From positions 3,819,501-3,883,500 of the forward strand of contig JAUIMM010000636.1 of assembly GCA_031769625.1 (NCBI GenBank): 64,000 bases of DNA, read 5' to 3'. Each line of letters begins with the position of its first letter. Position 1 is the first letter of the stretch. The translations under genes and the position numbers were made by a program. The notes under the pieces are model-generated. The model was not told the DNA's origin and searched no databases. It saw only the letters and a list, made by a program, of their open reading frames with translations. Positions 45,772-56,364 of this stretch are shown one piece after another. The DNA comes from Taudactylus pleione. Taxonomy: Eukaryota > Chordata > Amphibia > Anura > Myobatrachidae.

Positions 45772-45817
45772 AAAAAGATTAAGATATATATATATATATA
45801 TATATCTTAATCTTTTT
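45772..45817. repeat. Inverted repeat around a TA run at the Penelope 5' border
   Basis: AAAAAGATTAAGATA, a TA run, then TATCTTAATCTTTTT: a perfect 15-bp inverted repeat. The right arm is the start of the Penelope-like sequence, so the left arm looks like a small snap-back copy of the 5' end. Confidence 0.75.
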
Positions 45818-46411
45818 GTGAGAAAACTCACCTTAAAGCAACATTTCCTTAGGAAGAATGATGCCCCGGTTAGGAACTGGGAGAGTGAAAAAGTTAGTTC
45901 CTCCTCCAGTTTAAGATCTAAATCTATATTTTATCGTATAGAATCAAACGACCCATATGTGGAGATGTTTTCTCAACTAGTTAATAAAAGAGATCGATAA
46001 ATTGCCGGTCACTAAATAACAAAAGAATCTCACAAAAAAGAATTTGAGGCCTTCAAAAACGAATGTGGCAATTAAAAATGCTGATAAGAGGGGTTGCATA
46101 CTAGTCATGGATCGTGACTACTATCTACTAAGGAGTCATATAATTTGCTATCCGATACCAAATCTTATATTAAATTAATAAAGGACCCTACTGTGTTTTT
46201 TTGTGGAGGGCCTTCAGAAATTATTAAAAAGAGGGCTAAATAATAAAGTTTTGTCAACAGAGGAATATAATTATCTTTATAATACTACACCTAATATTGC
46301 AACCTTTTATCATCTTCCATAGATTCATAAGCATTTGACCCAACCATCTGGTCGCCCAATAGTGGCAGGCATTGGATCACTGACATCCAGATTGTCAGAA
46401 TATGTTGATGT

Positions 46412-46735
46412 TGTCACGCCTGTCTGTCTGCCCCTCCCCTTAGAATGTAAGCTCTCACGAGCAGGGACCTCTTCCCTCATGTGCTTCTCTTTACATTTTC
46501 TTCTACTCTCTACTCCCCATTAGGGCACCTAACACGGGACTGCCAACTCCCGGCAGCTTATTGTGAGTGCTTTAATCACTATTTCAGCAATGTATATAAG
46601 TTGTGTCCTTGTCCTGCACTGTAATGTACTGTAAGTTACTTGTTTCTTGTTCACCTATTAGTTCTATGTACTATGTAAGGTGCTGCGGAACACTTGTGGC
46701 GACATATAAATAAAGGATGATAAAGGATGATGATA
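46412..46735 (+). mobile_element. L2/CR1-like LINE 3' end, 5'-truncated
   Basis: Contains AGAATGTAAGCTCTCACGAG, CAGGGACCTCTTCC, TAAGGTGCTGCGGAACAC and CGACATATAAATAAAGGATG, ending in GATGATAAAGGATGATGATA, a short tandem tail. Flanked by ATGT (46408-46411 and 46736-46739). Removing it rejoins the Penelope frame (EYVD ... FIKKYVP). Confidence 0.82.
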
Positions 46736-47336
46736 ATGTATTTATTAAAAAATATGTCCCCAAGTTGCCATCTTATATAAGGGACTCAACTCATTTGCTC
46801 CAAATCATTAATGACGTTAAATGGGAGAGTGACTTCAAATAGCTGATGCACTGTGGTCACTAGCGGGTAGCACCGGAGGGGGGAGTTAACGCTCCCCCTC
46901 TCCGGCCGATGTGCTTTGCCTCGGTAAAGAGGCAAAGCGGAAAGCTTTATAGCGGCACGTTAAGTGCCGCAATAATACATCTATTCCAATACATCTACCC
47001 CAATATCATAATTCTGATAAAGAACTCTTTAAAATATTAAAAAATAATTTACACATCCTTAAACTAGATCCAGTTTTAGCTAACCATCTTCATGAACGCC
47101 CTAATGTGGTCTTCAGTAAGGCTAGGAATATGAAATCTATAATTTCTAAGAGTCAATTAGATATTATAGGCACTAGTAGCCCTGCTTCTAGAACCTTTTT
47201 GGAATTATCCGGGTGCTTTCCTTGCTGGAGGTGTAAAGTATGTTCATACATGGATAAGGGCCCCAAAATTAAATATTATAGACCATGCAAATAGATGTAT
47301 AAAATCTTTATAAACTGTAATTCCACATTTGTAGTA

Positions 47337-47777
47337 CAGGTTGAGTCTCCCATATCCAAATATTCCGAAATACGGAATATTCCGAAATACGGAATAATTT
47401 TGGCATGACTGAGATAATGAAATCTTTGATTTTTGATGGTTCAATGTACACAAACTTTGTCTAAGGCACAAATTATTAAAAATATTGTATAAAATTACCT
47501 TCAGGCTTTGTGTATAAGGTGTATATGAAACATAAATAAATTTCATGTATGTACACAAACTTTGCTTGAGCCACAAAATTAATGAAAATATTGTATAAAA
47601 TTACCTGCAGGCTGTGTGTATAAGGTGTATATAACACATAAATGCATTCTGTGTGTATATTGGGGTTCCATTTCCAAGATATTGCATTATGATATGCAAA
47701 TATTCCAAAGAACGGAATATTCCGTTATCCAAAATACCCCTGGTCCCAAGCATTTTGGATATGGGAGACTCAACCTG
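47337..47777. mobile_element. Tc2/Kanga-type MITE, 441 bp, TA duplication
   Basis: The ends CAGGTTGAGTCTCCCATATC and its exact complement are perfect over at least 20 bp. TA lies at 47335-47336 and 47778-47779. The body contains AATATTCCGAAATACGGAAT and AAAATTACCTTCAGGCT ... GTGTATAAGGTGTATATGAA, which I recognise from the Kanga group of the Tc2 branch of Tc1/mariner, known also from mammals. An internal segment of about 120 bp is present twice in tandem. Confidence 0.9.
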
Positions 47778-47842
47778 TATATCTTCTTACCTGTCCGTGT
47801 GGAATAAGATATATTGGAAAGACCACACGAATGCTAAAGACA

Positions 47843-47918
47843 TGTATGTTGGAACATTTATGGAATATAAAGAATGGGGTTGTATGTTGGAACATTTATG
47901 GAATATAAAGAATGGGGT
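47843..47918 (+). repeat. 38-bp tandem duplication in the Penelope frame
   Basis: TGTATGTTGGAACATTTATG and the rest of the unit start at 47843 and again at 47881. A local duplication in the GIY-YIG part; 38 is not a multiple of three, so it shifts the frame. Confidence 0.9.
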
Positions 47919-48076
47919 AACTAGCCAAAGTGTATCTAAACATGTTAAATTGTGTCATAATTGTAATCCTACACGCCTTAAATTTAAGGAGATTGAAGTA
48001 GTCCCAGTAAATAGAAGAGGAGGTGACAGAGAGAAAACATTGTTAAAGAGGGAAACTTTTTGGAATCTGACTCTTA

Positions 48077-48907
48077 GGGGGTATTTAATATGTGAGAGAA
48101 AAGTCCGTACTGGTTTGACGGGGCTAAAGTATCGGGCACGTGCCCGCTTTATCCCTGTATTCAATTTGAAAGCTGCGAAAACGGGACCCGGCAAAAAGGT
48201 AAGTATCGTGAAAAATTCGGGAATTTTCGGGAAAGCATCCAGGGACCCCCCTAATGATGTCCTGACATGGTGGATCAATATGGATTATGGGTTTTGGCAT
48301 GCGGAAGGTAAGTATGGTTTTTAAATAGCCGCGGCAGGTGTTTTTTTCCGACAGGGAAGAAGGGGTGAAGAAGAGCACTTAGCTTCTTTTTTTTTTTTAA
48401 AAACTAGGTGCATCAAATTTGGGGTACATGAAAATGGGTGCAAGCATATTTTTAAGTCCCTAAGGTGCATTTTTAATATTCTTCAAAAATGCACCTGCCG
48501 CTACCACCCGCATTCCTTAAAACACCTGCCGCATACTTGGGATCCCCTCCAGAATTTATTTTGTTAGTTTAAAACTTGTTCCTCATATTTTTATTTTTTT
48601 TAACCCCAAACTTGAACTTATTTTTTTGGGGTGTCCCTATATTTTTTTTTTACTTTTATACATATTTCAGGACCATTCCCTGGGGTGCAGGCTATTTTTT
48701 TTAAGCCTGCACCCCTAAACCCCAATTCTGTACTTTTTTTTCGCCTGCGAAATGCTGGCGAAAAATGATCCCCGTTTTTTTACATTGACTTTTCGCACCA
48801 GCGAAAAGTCAATGTAATTGAATACGGGGATAATGAAAATAGGCGAAAATGACGTCTGACAAATTATCGCCGATAATGACCTTTTCGCTTCAAATTGAAG
48901 ATGGCCC
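48077..48907. mobile_element. Harbinger-like MITE, 831 bp, TTA duplication
   Basis: TTA on both sides (48074-48076 and 48908-48910), and the Penelope reading resumes in order after it, giving an independent proof of the borders. Left end GGGGGTATTTAATATG; right end complement GGGCCATCTTCAATTTGAAG: short, weak inverted ends. The interior has GC-rich and T-rich parts and inverted words such as TTTCGCACCAGCGAAAAGTC. Superfamily inferred only from the TWA-type duplication. Confidence 0.72.
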
Positions 48908-49248
48908 TTAATACTCTGGCATACCACGGGTCTGAATGAAGGCTATAAGATTACGTCATTATTGTCCTTCATGAATTGTGAATCAGATTTGGACTTCTTA
49001 TAATGACATGAGGAGCAGATATTAGGGCTAATTGTTCACCCTGCTCTAAGGGTCATAATTTTAGCATTATTTGGTTGCCTGATGAACTATATTGTTTATC
49101 TAGTATGCGGCCACCTGATTAAATTTATTTGTATCTAAAAAGATTCATCGCTGTTCGTGTTTTATGCTAGATCGCATAAGATTATATACTAGTTCATTTA
49201 CGAAGTCTGTGCACTGATATCGCTCATGTAGGAGTATATTACTCAGGC

Positions 49249-49289
49249 CAGCCCTTTGACAAAGTCATCTGACAAAACACGTTAGGCTG
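49249..49289 (+). ncRNA. Decayed hammerhead motif in the Penelope 3' region
   Basis: CAGCC (49249) and GGCTG (49285-49289) form helix I; GTC-ATCT-GAC forms helix II. The core strands read CTTTGACAA and AAAAC instead of CTGANGA and GAAAC, with changes that look like CpG decay (GACAAAACACG from a GACGAAACGCG-type sequence). Position downstream of the coding part and helix geometry support it; cleavage activity is not expected. Confidence 0.6.
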
Positions 49290-49830
49290 TGGCATGAGTG
49301 ACGCGATTTCGTTCTGACAAGAGTCTCTTCCAGCCACCTCGGCTCCACGTGGCATCGGCACGCTGCAGCTTCTCGTGGAAGCTTTCAGCATGGGTTGCTT
49401 GTCCGGAGGTTCCCCTGGAGGATGGTTAGTGATTGCCTTCGGCTTAATTATATTATGTCATGTGGTAATCAGCCCATAGAGTTTTTATACTGGGTACGAG
49501 TACATCTCGATCAGTGACCACTACTTTTTACATTAAGTGTATAATAAACTTTAAATGCACTATGGAGTGCCCCTCTTTGTTTTGCTTTTACCTTTATTAG
49601 ATATTTGACCCGAGGGATCCGAGATTTCTGATTACAAGAAGGAGCTGCTGTCCACATGATATTTTTTGGACATTTGTGGTAATATACCATAGTAGGTGTT
49701 GCATGGTGTTGGTGAGCAGGACTACCTATCAGAATATTGGTTAATAATGGTTGCCATTATTTTTTTGTGTATATATATATATATTATGTATACAGACACA
49801 CACACACATATATATATATATACTTGGCAA

Positions 49831-50933
49831 GACACCAACCTGTGGTGTCCCAAGACAAAAATCAGACTCTGCTGCATTGGTAGTCAAATAAAACGGCACT
49901 TTGAAAAAAGAGGTGACTTTTTTTTTTTTAAAAGAGAAAAAGAATATAAGAAGTAAAAGATGGGAGTAATATGCTAGAGAAGGTATATATATAAAATGTG
50001 TGTGCACATTTAGCTTTGCCACACTCATGGTATATTCAATATACATGGTTAAAGTCTACGGTGCATTGCACTACTTTTTGCCGTTTTTTAATTTCTCAGT
50101 TTTCACTAAATACCCATTGTATGTTCAGCAATCGATGAGCCTAAAGCTTTGCTGCATTCATGTAGGGTGGTAAACAGCATTTGAAAATAGTTTTTTTGAT
50201 GTTGGCACCATGGCCTTAGCTTTAAAAATCTGAAAATAAATATTAAAATTATTAATCTGGACCATTAGTAAGTCCAAAAACAGAGTGTCTAAGCGATTCT
50301 AGTGCTAAAAATAAGAAGTCAAATAAAAAGGATCTGGTACAGTATATGCCTTTTTTTGAAGTTACTGGTAATCTTTAAAATTCAATGAATAACCCCCTCT
50401 ATCAGCAGTGGCAGTGTAACTTGCTAGTGTCCCTCCCCTCAGTGAGCGCTCGCTGCTCTACTGGGCATTCTTTGGTGCAGCAAAGTCTCCTGACATCAAC
50501 AGACCTCACTCGCCACTTGCACTAATAACCATTATAGAGGCTATATTTCTGCATTTGTCCACTTCTATCATTAATGGTCTTCAGTAGTTACAATGATTAT
50601 TTTCCCAAATGCAAAGTCGACCTTTCAAAAGCTAAACAAAAGATTCTAGAGGCAAATATGGGGGGATGCAAAGTTAGGACCAAGCTGCAAGATGTTTTAA
50701 GATGAGAATTTCCTGTGGGCACTATGCATAATAAAACTGCATTGTAGTCTGAGTAATTGTACAACAACATTGATTACTGTTTTGCTTATATGCTGTATGG
50801 TTTTCCCTGTAGCGTACCCCTTTGTGTACATGTCTATACATTGGGGCCTCCTTTAAGAAGGCTGTATTTCTTCACTGATTTCTACAGTGCAGACAAATGG
50901 ATCTGGGGAAGAGCAAATATGAAACTGGACATA
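49831..50933. other. Intronic sequence, no gene seen
   Basis: AT-rich, an A/T run near 49918; no gene recognised. Confidence 0.4.
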
Positions 50934-51097
50934 GGGGGAGAATTATCAAACCTTCTAAAGTGGGCAAGTGAAGGTGTTACCTATAGCACCTGATTCTAGC
51001 TACCATTTTATAGACTGTACTGGATAAATGAGAGGTAGAATCTAATTGGTTGCTTATGGGCAACACCTCCACTTGTCCTCTCTGATACATTTCCCTC
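50934..51097. mobile_element. Palindromic MITE, about 164 bp
   Basis: Inverted halves: GGGGGAGAATTATCAAACC, AAGTGGGCAAGTGAAGGTGT, AGCACCTGATTCTAGCTACC, then GGTAGAATCTAATTGGTTGC, ACACCTCCACTTGTCC and GATACATTTCCCT. The arms have diverged more than those at 29342, which it resembles. Confidence 0.75.
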
Positions 51098-51802
51098 AAT
51101 CTCTAGACTTTACTGATACATATTGGGGTGGTAACAAACATGAAAAATAAAATGTCCTCAGGTAAAGAAAGTTTAGGCTTTGAAGGGAAGACAAGATATT
51201 ACAGAACTGACAAGGTAATAGTCCAATTTAGCCAAATTATTAATGATTATAAGGAGACCTGCATAATTCACTAAGCTGCAAGGCGGGTCAATTGGATATG
51301 AAACAATTGAATCCACTGTGGACGAAAAACTATATTATTCATGTGTACAATGCATTAGATAAATAGCATTTTAAAACGTTGGTAGCTTCTGCAATCTATA
51401 ACACTTTGTTCTCACAACTGAATAGTACATTTGTAGCAAAATGGTTAATGAACAGAATGTGCCATTGTCATACTAAATATTCTTTCTCCTGCGATGTCAC
51501 TTTGAAGGATATCAGGAAAGCACTTTCTAGCTTATCGCTGATTCGCTGAACTGTAAACGTTGCTATCTACAGTATACTACATTAAACAATTGTTATTATA
51601 TATTTTGCTGAAGTCCGTTTCCAAGCCTAGAACTAGTATAAGGAGAAGTGTAAAGCACTATGTCATAGATTTCAAGATAGTCCAGGAGAGTAATGATGAA
51701 ACCATGTCATAACCAATGTCTGGAACTAAAAAAACAAACCACAAAAACGTTTTCCAAATTTGAAAGTTTAACTATTTGGTTGCTGTTGTTGGTGTTCTTA
51801 AT

Positions 51803-52390
51803 AGAGATGTGCGCGGACCCCGTGTTTTGGTTCTAATTCATCATCGTGTTTTGGTTTTGGCAAAACCACCCTTAAGGGGGGAATTCAGTTAGACCCAATA
51901 TTTTTATGGGCAAATAAAATGGGATTTTAATGCTTGAATTGTCTTTGGGTAATTCAATTAGATCCCGTCTTGTTCGCCTCAAAAAATATCTGTTTTTGGG
52001 TGAATACACATAGGATCCTATGTGTTCACGCCGGCCTGCCTGAAAACAGAGTTATCTGACTTTTTTTTGGAGCTTGGTGAGCTGCTGAAAAGAAATGCCT
52101 GATAAGCAGGGGCACCGAGGGAAGGATTGGGGTGGGAACCAGGCTTGTTGGAGGGGGCTAGGTCTGACGCCACTAAAAATTGATAAAAACAGCTAAAATC
52201 ATGTAATTTGGACCTGTTTACATACAATCCAAAACCCGAGTTCAGTTTTTAAATTGGAGTTTCGACCTGACAGCAGACACGAGTCCCTCTGTTCCACTTG
52301 GAACCCCAAAGTGATTCCGAACTGGGACTCAATTCGACTTGGAACCCCTAAATTCGGGTGTGTTCATATTTCAGGAAAACTGAACCGCAC
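51803..52390. mobile_element. hAT-like fragment related to the element at 57971
   Basis: Starts TAGAGATGTGCGCGGACCCC followed by CGTGTTTTGGTTTTGGCAAA and ACCACCC, words shared (inverted) with the right end of the hAT at 57971-60724. The right part (CCGAGTTCAG ... GTGTTCATATTTCAGG) has no clear inverted end, so the right limit is uncertain. Confidence 0.55.
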
Positions 52391-53449
52391 ATTTGGAGTT
52401 CTTAAATTAATGTACTGTAGCATTATGGTTATATTTTATTATAATTGCTGCTTGCCGACATGTTGTAAAGTATGAAGAAGAAAATATAAACACAAAGCAG
52501 TTTTACGTATAAAGCAACATAAAAACAAGTTGTGTTTTTGTTTGTTTGCTTGCTTCAATGTGACTTCACTCACCCTACTGATGTGGCTGTTATTAAGTAT
52601 TGTGTGGGCAGTTACTGCCACAGAGATGGAATATGGCATGCCCTCATAGACTCACAACCTATGGTGCAAGCCATCATTTTTATTGTTTCATGTGTGTTTT
52701 ATTTGCAGAATGCCTCTATCCCTGTAGACATCTATGGGGACGCAGGTAAGCAGCAAAGCACCAGAGAAATGTCTGATCAGCTTTGGTAAATGGAGAAAGT
52801 TGTAAACAGCTCTTTCTCCAGTAAAAAGTCAAACACAGGAAAATGGGATTTTCTCAACTTTATAAATAATCCCCTATGGGACATATTTACCAACAACTGC
52901 CTATAAAATGCAGTTGTGGTAAGAACATTTTTCCCCAGCTCTCAATGTGGTCATGAAAATGGGCGCTTGCATCTAACAAAGTTGGGGCTCAAAGTCTGAT
53001 CCCGGCAAATGCCTAGAAACAAAGTGATAGCTACTACAACACTTTGCTTCTGGATTCAGCTAGTGCATGTGCCAGTGGGGCCAACGGAGAGGGATCTGTG
53101 GCAGGTAAGCAAAGTCTCTTTTTATTTTGAACAGAGGATGTTTATATTTAATTGATCCTAATTAGTTCTGTTATTTTGTATGTATTTGCCTCTGTATTTA
53201 AATTAATTTGACATTATACAGTAAATATGACTAAGTGGTCTATTTAGCAAATAATATTTGCAGGTATATCTGATATCTACTGCAGTCCCTCCATTTCTGC
53301 CAGTAGCCGCAGCCCCTATAGGTTTCTATGGGGGTTGTGAAGCTTTCAGATTTACCAAGCTTTCGGAATGCGAAGTCTCGCGGTGACCCGTGCACCAACA
53401 ACATGTGCAGTGTGCACCCACTACCCAAACTAGGAAGCAGTGTATGAGC
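52391..53449. other. Intronic sequence, no gene seen
   Basis: No recognised exon. A 37-bp stretch at 52710-52746 has AG before it and GTAAGC after it, but its reading does not match any protein I know (see rejected items). Confidence 0.4.
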
Positions 53450-53457
53450 ATTACGCT

Positions 53458-54103
53458 CAGAGGCGGATCTACTGTGAAACTAGTGAAGTTTAAGCTTCAG
53501 GGCACTTAACCCTGGAGGGGCCCTGAAGCAATTTTTTTTAAAATTTTTAATTTTCAACAAAATCAACAGTTTTAAGTGTGTGTTACTAAAATAAGGTTAT
53601 TTTAGTGATAGAATCATAAGCTAATGGGTTGAAGTACTTAATATTGTCCTTAGAATACAGTAGTGCATATAGGGGGTGTTTCTGAGAACCCAGAAACCTC
53701 CCTGATCAGTACTGGTTGGCAGAAAGACTCTATCTACATCTCCGACTAGAGGATGGCTCTTATGAGCCGGCCGGGCGTAGAATAGGGAGCAGCTATCAGT
53801 GTTACTGCTGAGTGCAGTACTGCCAGGTGCCACTAGATGCTCCCATTTCCATTTGTGCTGCCCCATCTGCCAGAAGTCAGCCCTGCAGTGATGACCACAA
53901 ACTGAAAGCTGAGCTGACTGTGGGATGGCATGCAGCTAAGAGGCGGCAGCATGCAAGGTGGGGGAGAGACCTGACACGGGGGGGGTTCCAGAGATCCCAC
54001 TCAGGAGGATCAATAGCTGAGATCCCACAGAGGAAGTGAGTAAGTTTTGGTTTTGTATGTGATCTATCTACAGTCTCTCTCTCACTCTCTGGGGGGTTCC
54101 TAC

Positions 54104-54144
<41 letters not shown>

Positions 54145-54173
54145 CAGTGTCTCACTCTATAGGGGGTTTCTAC

Positions 54174-54218
<45 letters not shown>

Positions 54219-54255
54219 CCTATCTACAGTGTCTCACTCTATAGGGGGTTTCTAC

Positions 54256-54303
<48 letters not shown>

Positions 54304-54430
54304 CTGTATACAGTATCTCACTCTATAGGGGGTTTCTACATCTATCTATCTATCTATCTACAGTCTAACTCTCTGGGGGGTTTTTACATCTATCTAGCTA
54401 CAGTGTCTCACTCTCTGGGGGGTTCCTACA

Positions 54431-54485
<55 letters not shown>

Positions 54486-54506
54486 GTCTGTAGGTCTTTC
54501 TATCTT

Positions 54507-54543
<37 letters not shown>

Positions 54544-54686
54544 ATATTTACAGTCTCTCACTCCCTGGGGTTTTCTACACCTCTGCCCTTTTGACCTTGT
54601 TGGATGTTGCCCTATTGTTGCTGGTTGCAAATGGGCCCACATAACAGTTCAATCTTCAGGGCCCCAAAAATGTAGATCTGCTACTG
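53458..54686. mobile_element. hAT element, 1229 bp, filled by ATCT microsatellite
   Basis: Left end CAGAGGCGGATCTACTGTGA and right end complement CAGTAGCAGATCTACATTTT, inverted. The flanking 8-mers ATTACGCT (53450-53457) and GTTACGCT (54687-54694) match at 7 of 8. TTCAGGGC-type words lie near both ends. The interior includes a GC-rich part (CCCAGAAACCTCCCTGATCA) and a large ATCT array. No transposase. Confidence 0.92.
54060..54545. repeat. ATCT microsatellite in a higher-order repeat
   Basis: Blocks of ATCT repeats of varied length are separated by CAGTGTCTCACTCTATAGGG plus GGTTTCTAC. There are about seven such separators, so the ATCT runs grew inside a minisatellite. It ends with a GTCT run. 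Tyr/Leu/Ser-repeat frames through it are not genes. Confidence 0.95.
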
Positions 54687-54694
54687 GTTACGCT

Positions 54695-55838
54695 ATCACA
54701 CTGCTTCTAGCTCTACACCAAGATGGGCTGTTATCGGAGCCCGTCTCCTGGCAAGAGGATATTAGTAAATTTGTGTGAAGGTATTCATCTTAACTTTGCA
54801 AATATATGCAAACAAATATTTATCACATCTGCATTAAAAATGGGGATTGTGATAAACACTGATTCATAAAATACTTTATTACAGCACAAATTGTGCACTG
54901 TAAATTTAGCATTTGCTACTAACACTGTTAAGCCATATCTTCTGGCATGATCCAGACACTTATCACCTGACATCAACCTATCGCACATACCACTGTTCTC
55001 TCCTGCCTTACAACTTTTGCACATGCTACCCTTGTAGAGATAGGGGTATCCTGATATATGGCAAGTGCTGCAAGCTAAGCAAAAAATTTTTTAGGGGGGT
55101 GTACCTGCGTTTTTTGTGTTTCACTCTACACAAGCCCTGTATTCAGGCTAGATATCTTAACATAAGTCTGGAATTATATAGGCTGTTTCTGAAGCTAGGC
55201 CTGAGTGTTAGAACCCAGTTCCAGTTTCGTCACAAGCATTAGTGGCCTCGTCAATTGGACCCCACAATTTGGCACTGATGAAATGGGTACCTCTTAGTGT
55301 AGACTGCGGATGATTGGATGAATGTGGTCATACAGAGTTTTCAAAACAGCAGTATTGTAGTTATTTGTTTTTGTGTTATTTTTAAATAATTTTCATGTAT
55401 TCACACAGCCCAAAATACACAGATATTTAGTTAAAACCATAGAAATAACTAAATCAGCATCATTTCATAAATGTATGGCAAGTGTATTCTGCTGTTCAAT
55501 TAATGCAAATTCTAATCAACAATGCATAAAAGCTTTGAACAAACAGAAGCATGAAAAATGAGGCTGCAAAATATTAAGTAAATGTTTTTTTTTAGTTTTG
55601 TCATTATCTATAAATCACTTCCTTTCCTTCTATTTACCAACTTTCTGAGAGCATCTTCTCATCCAAGACTATTACACATTATGTTATGGTGACAAAGGCT
55701 CGCGAGGTATAAAACATGTAGCTTTCTTCAAAACCAAGATATTTTGTTTTACAGTATTATTTAGTATCAAGGATATTAAACATGTGTGTACCATTACCAT
55801 CAGAAAGCAGAGATAACTGCTGTAGGATGTGTTATGTT
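54695..55838. other. Intronic sequence, no gene seen
   Basis: AT-rich; no gene recognised. Confidence 0.4.
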
Positions 55839-56364
55839 AGGTCGACATTTATCATGTCAACACGCATCTGGTCAAAATGTCATAGAAACATAGAATTTGA
55901 CGGCAGATAAGAACCACTTGGCCCATCTAGTCTGCCCGACAAGCTTAGCATGTTGAGACTGACCACATTGATATTCATCATGTCTACACGGATAACCTGT
56001 CGGCCTAACGTCCCTTGGGACCCAGTGGTCACTAACCTGGTCCCAGCTGCTGCAATGTCTTCCAGGTTCCGGTGACCATGTGATGTGCAGTTCTGGTGCA
56101 GGCATCTAAAGAGTGGTGTTCTGGTAAGTATTGTGTCCCTAATCCCTACCCCTAACCCTCCCCTTTCTGGGTAACCCTTCCCCTTTCCCTTGTAGCCTAA
56201 CCTTAACCCTCCCAGTGGTGCCTAACTCTAACCATCGACATTCTGAGAATATCAGCATTTCACATGGCGACATATCAGATGTTGACACTGTGAACATGTC
56301 AACATTCTATGGATGTCGATATATTGAACCATTGTGAATATCAACATGTCAACCATGTGACTGG
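55839..56364. mobile_element. GTCGACAT-type MITE with CCCTAA-like interior
   Basis: Left AGGTCGACATTTATCATGTC with further TGTCAACACGC; right part has the inverted words ATGTCGATATATTGAACC and ATCAACATGTCAACCATGTG. The middle has CCCTACCCCTAACCCTCCCC and GTGCCTAACTCTAACC. A LINE fragment lies inside near the left. Limits approximate. Confidence 0.55.
55881..55940 (-). mobile_element. CR1-like LINE fragment
   Basis: CATAGAAACATAGAATTTGA followed by ACTTGGCCCATCTAGTCTGC resembles the antisense 3' end of CR1-type LINEs (ATAGAAT repeats and CATCTAGTC). Very short, with no target duplication. Confidence 0.5.

Larger units (their letters stand above)
45818..49000 (+). pseudogene. Penelope-like reverse transcriptase/GIY-YIG, interrupted and deleted
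   Basis: Order of recognisable pieces: an N-terminal RKLTLKQHFLRKND (45818); reverse-transcriptase finger KNADKRGCILVMDRDYY (about 46075-46125); IHKHL ... PSGRPIVAGIGSLTSRL (about 46320-46395); then, after the LINE tail, KKYVPKLPSYIRDSTHLLQI (about 46745-46805). The palm with the catalytic Asp pair is missing. The thumb (LFKILKNNLHILKLDPVLAN; 47020-47085) and a Cys-rich linker (CFPCWRCKVCSY; 47216-47250) follow. The GIY-YIG domain is split by Kanga: YLLTCPCGIRYIGKTTR reads on from 47780. Distal RRGGDREKTLLKRETFW (48015-48065) is split by a MITE from TLAYHG (48914). Stops and shifts occur as well, so the copy is inert. Confidence 0.9.
45800..49800 (+). mobile_element. Penelope-like element with several nested insertions
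   Basis: A Penelope-like coding remnant (45818-49000) followed by a decayed hammerhead motif (49249-49289), ending in the TA/CA repeats near 49770-49830. It is interrupted by an L2-like LINE tail (46412-46735), possibly a GC-rich hairpin element (about 46840-46970), a Kanga element (47337-47777) and a Harbinger-like MITE (48077-48907). The 3' border is approximate. Confidence 0.82.

Noticed and set aside
47653..48324. 223-codon plus-strand frame as one gene
   Set aside because: It joins the end of Kanga, part of the Penelope GIY-YIG domain and the start of a MITE; only the middle part is real coding homology.
52710..52746. 37-bp stretch with AG before and GTAAGC after, like a micro-exon
   Set aside because: The reading (NASIPVDIYGDA) matches nothing known in teneurins, 37 bp would shift the frame, and the area has repeat-like words (CTATGGGG) found again nearby.
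54060..54545. CRISPR-like array (regular repeats and spacers)
   Set aside because: The spacers are ATCT microsatellites, and the sequence is vertebrate DNA; it is a minisatellite/microsatellite compound.
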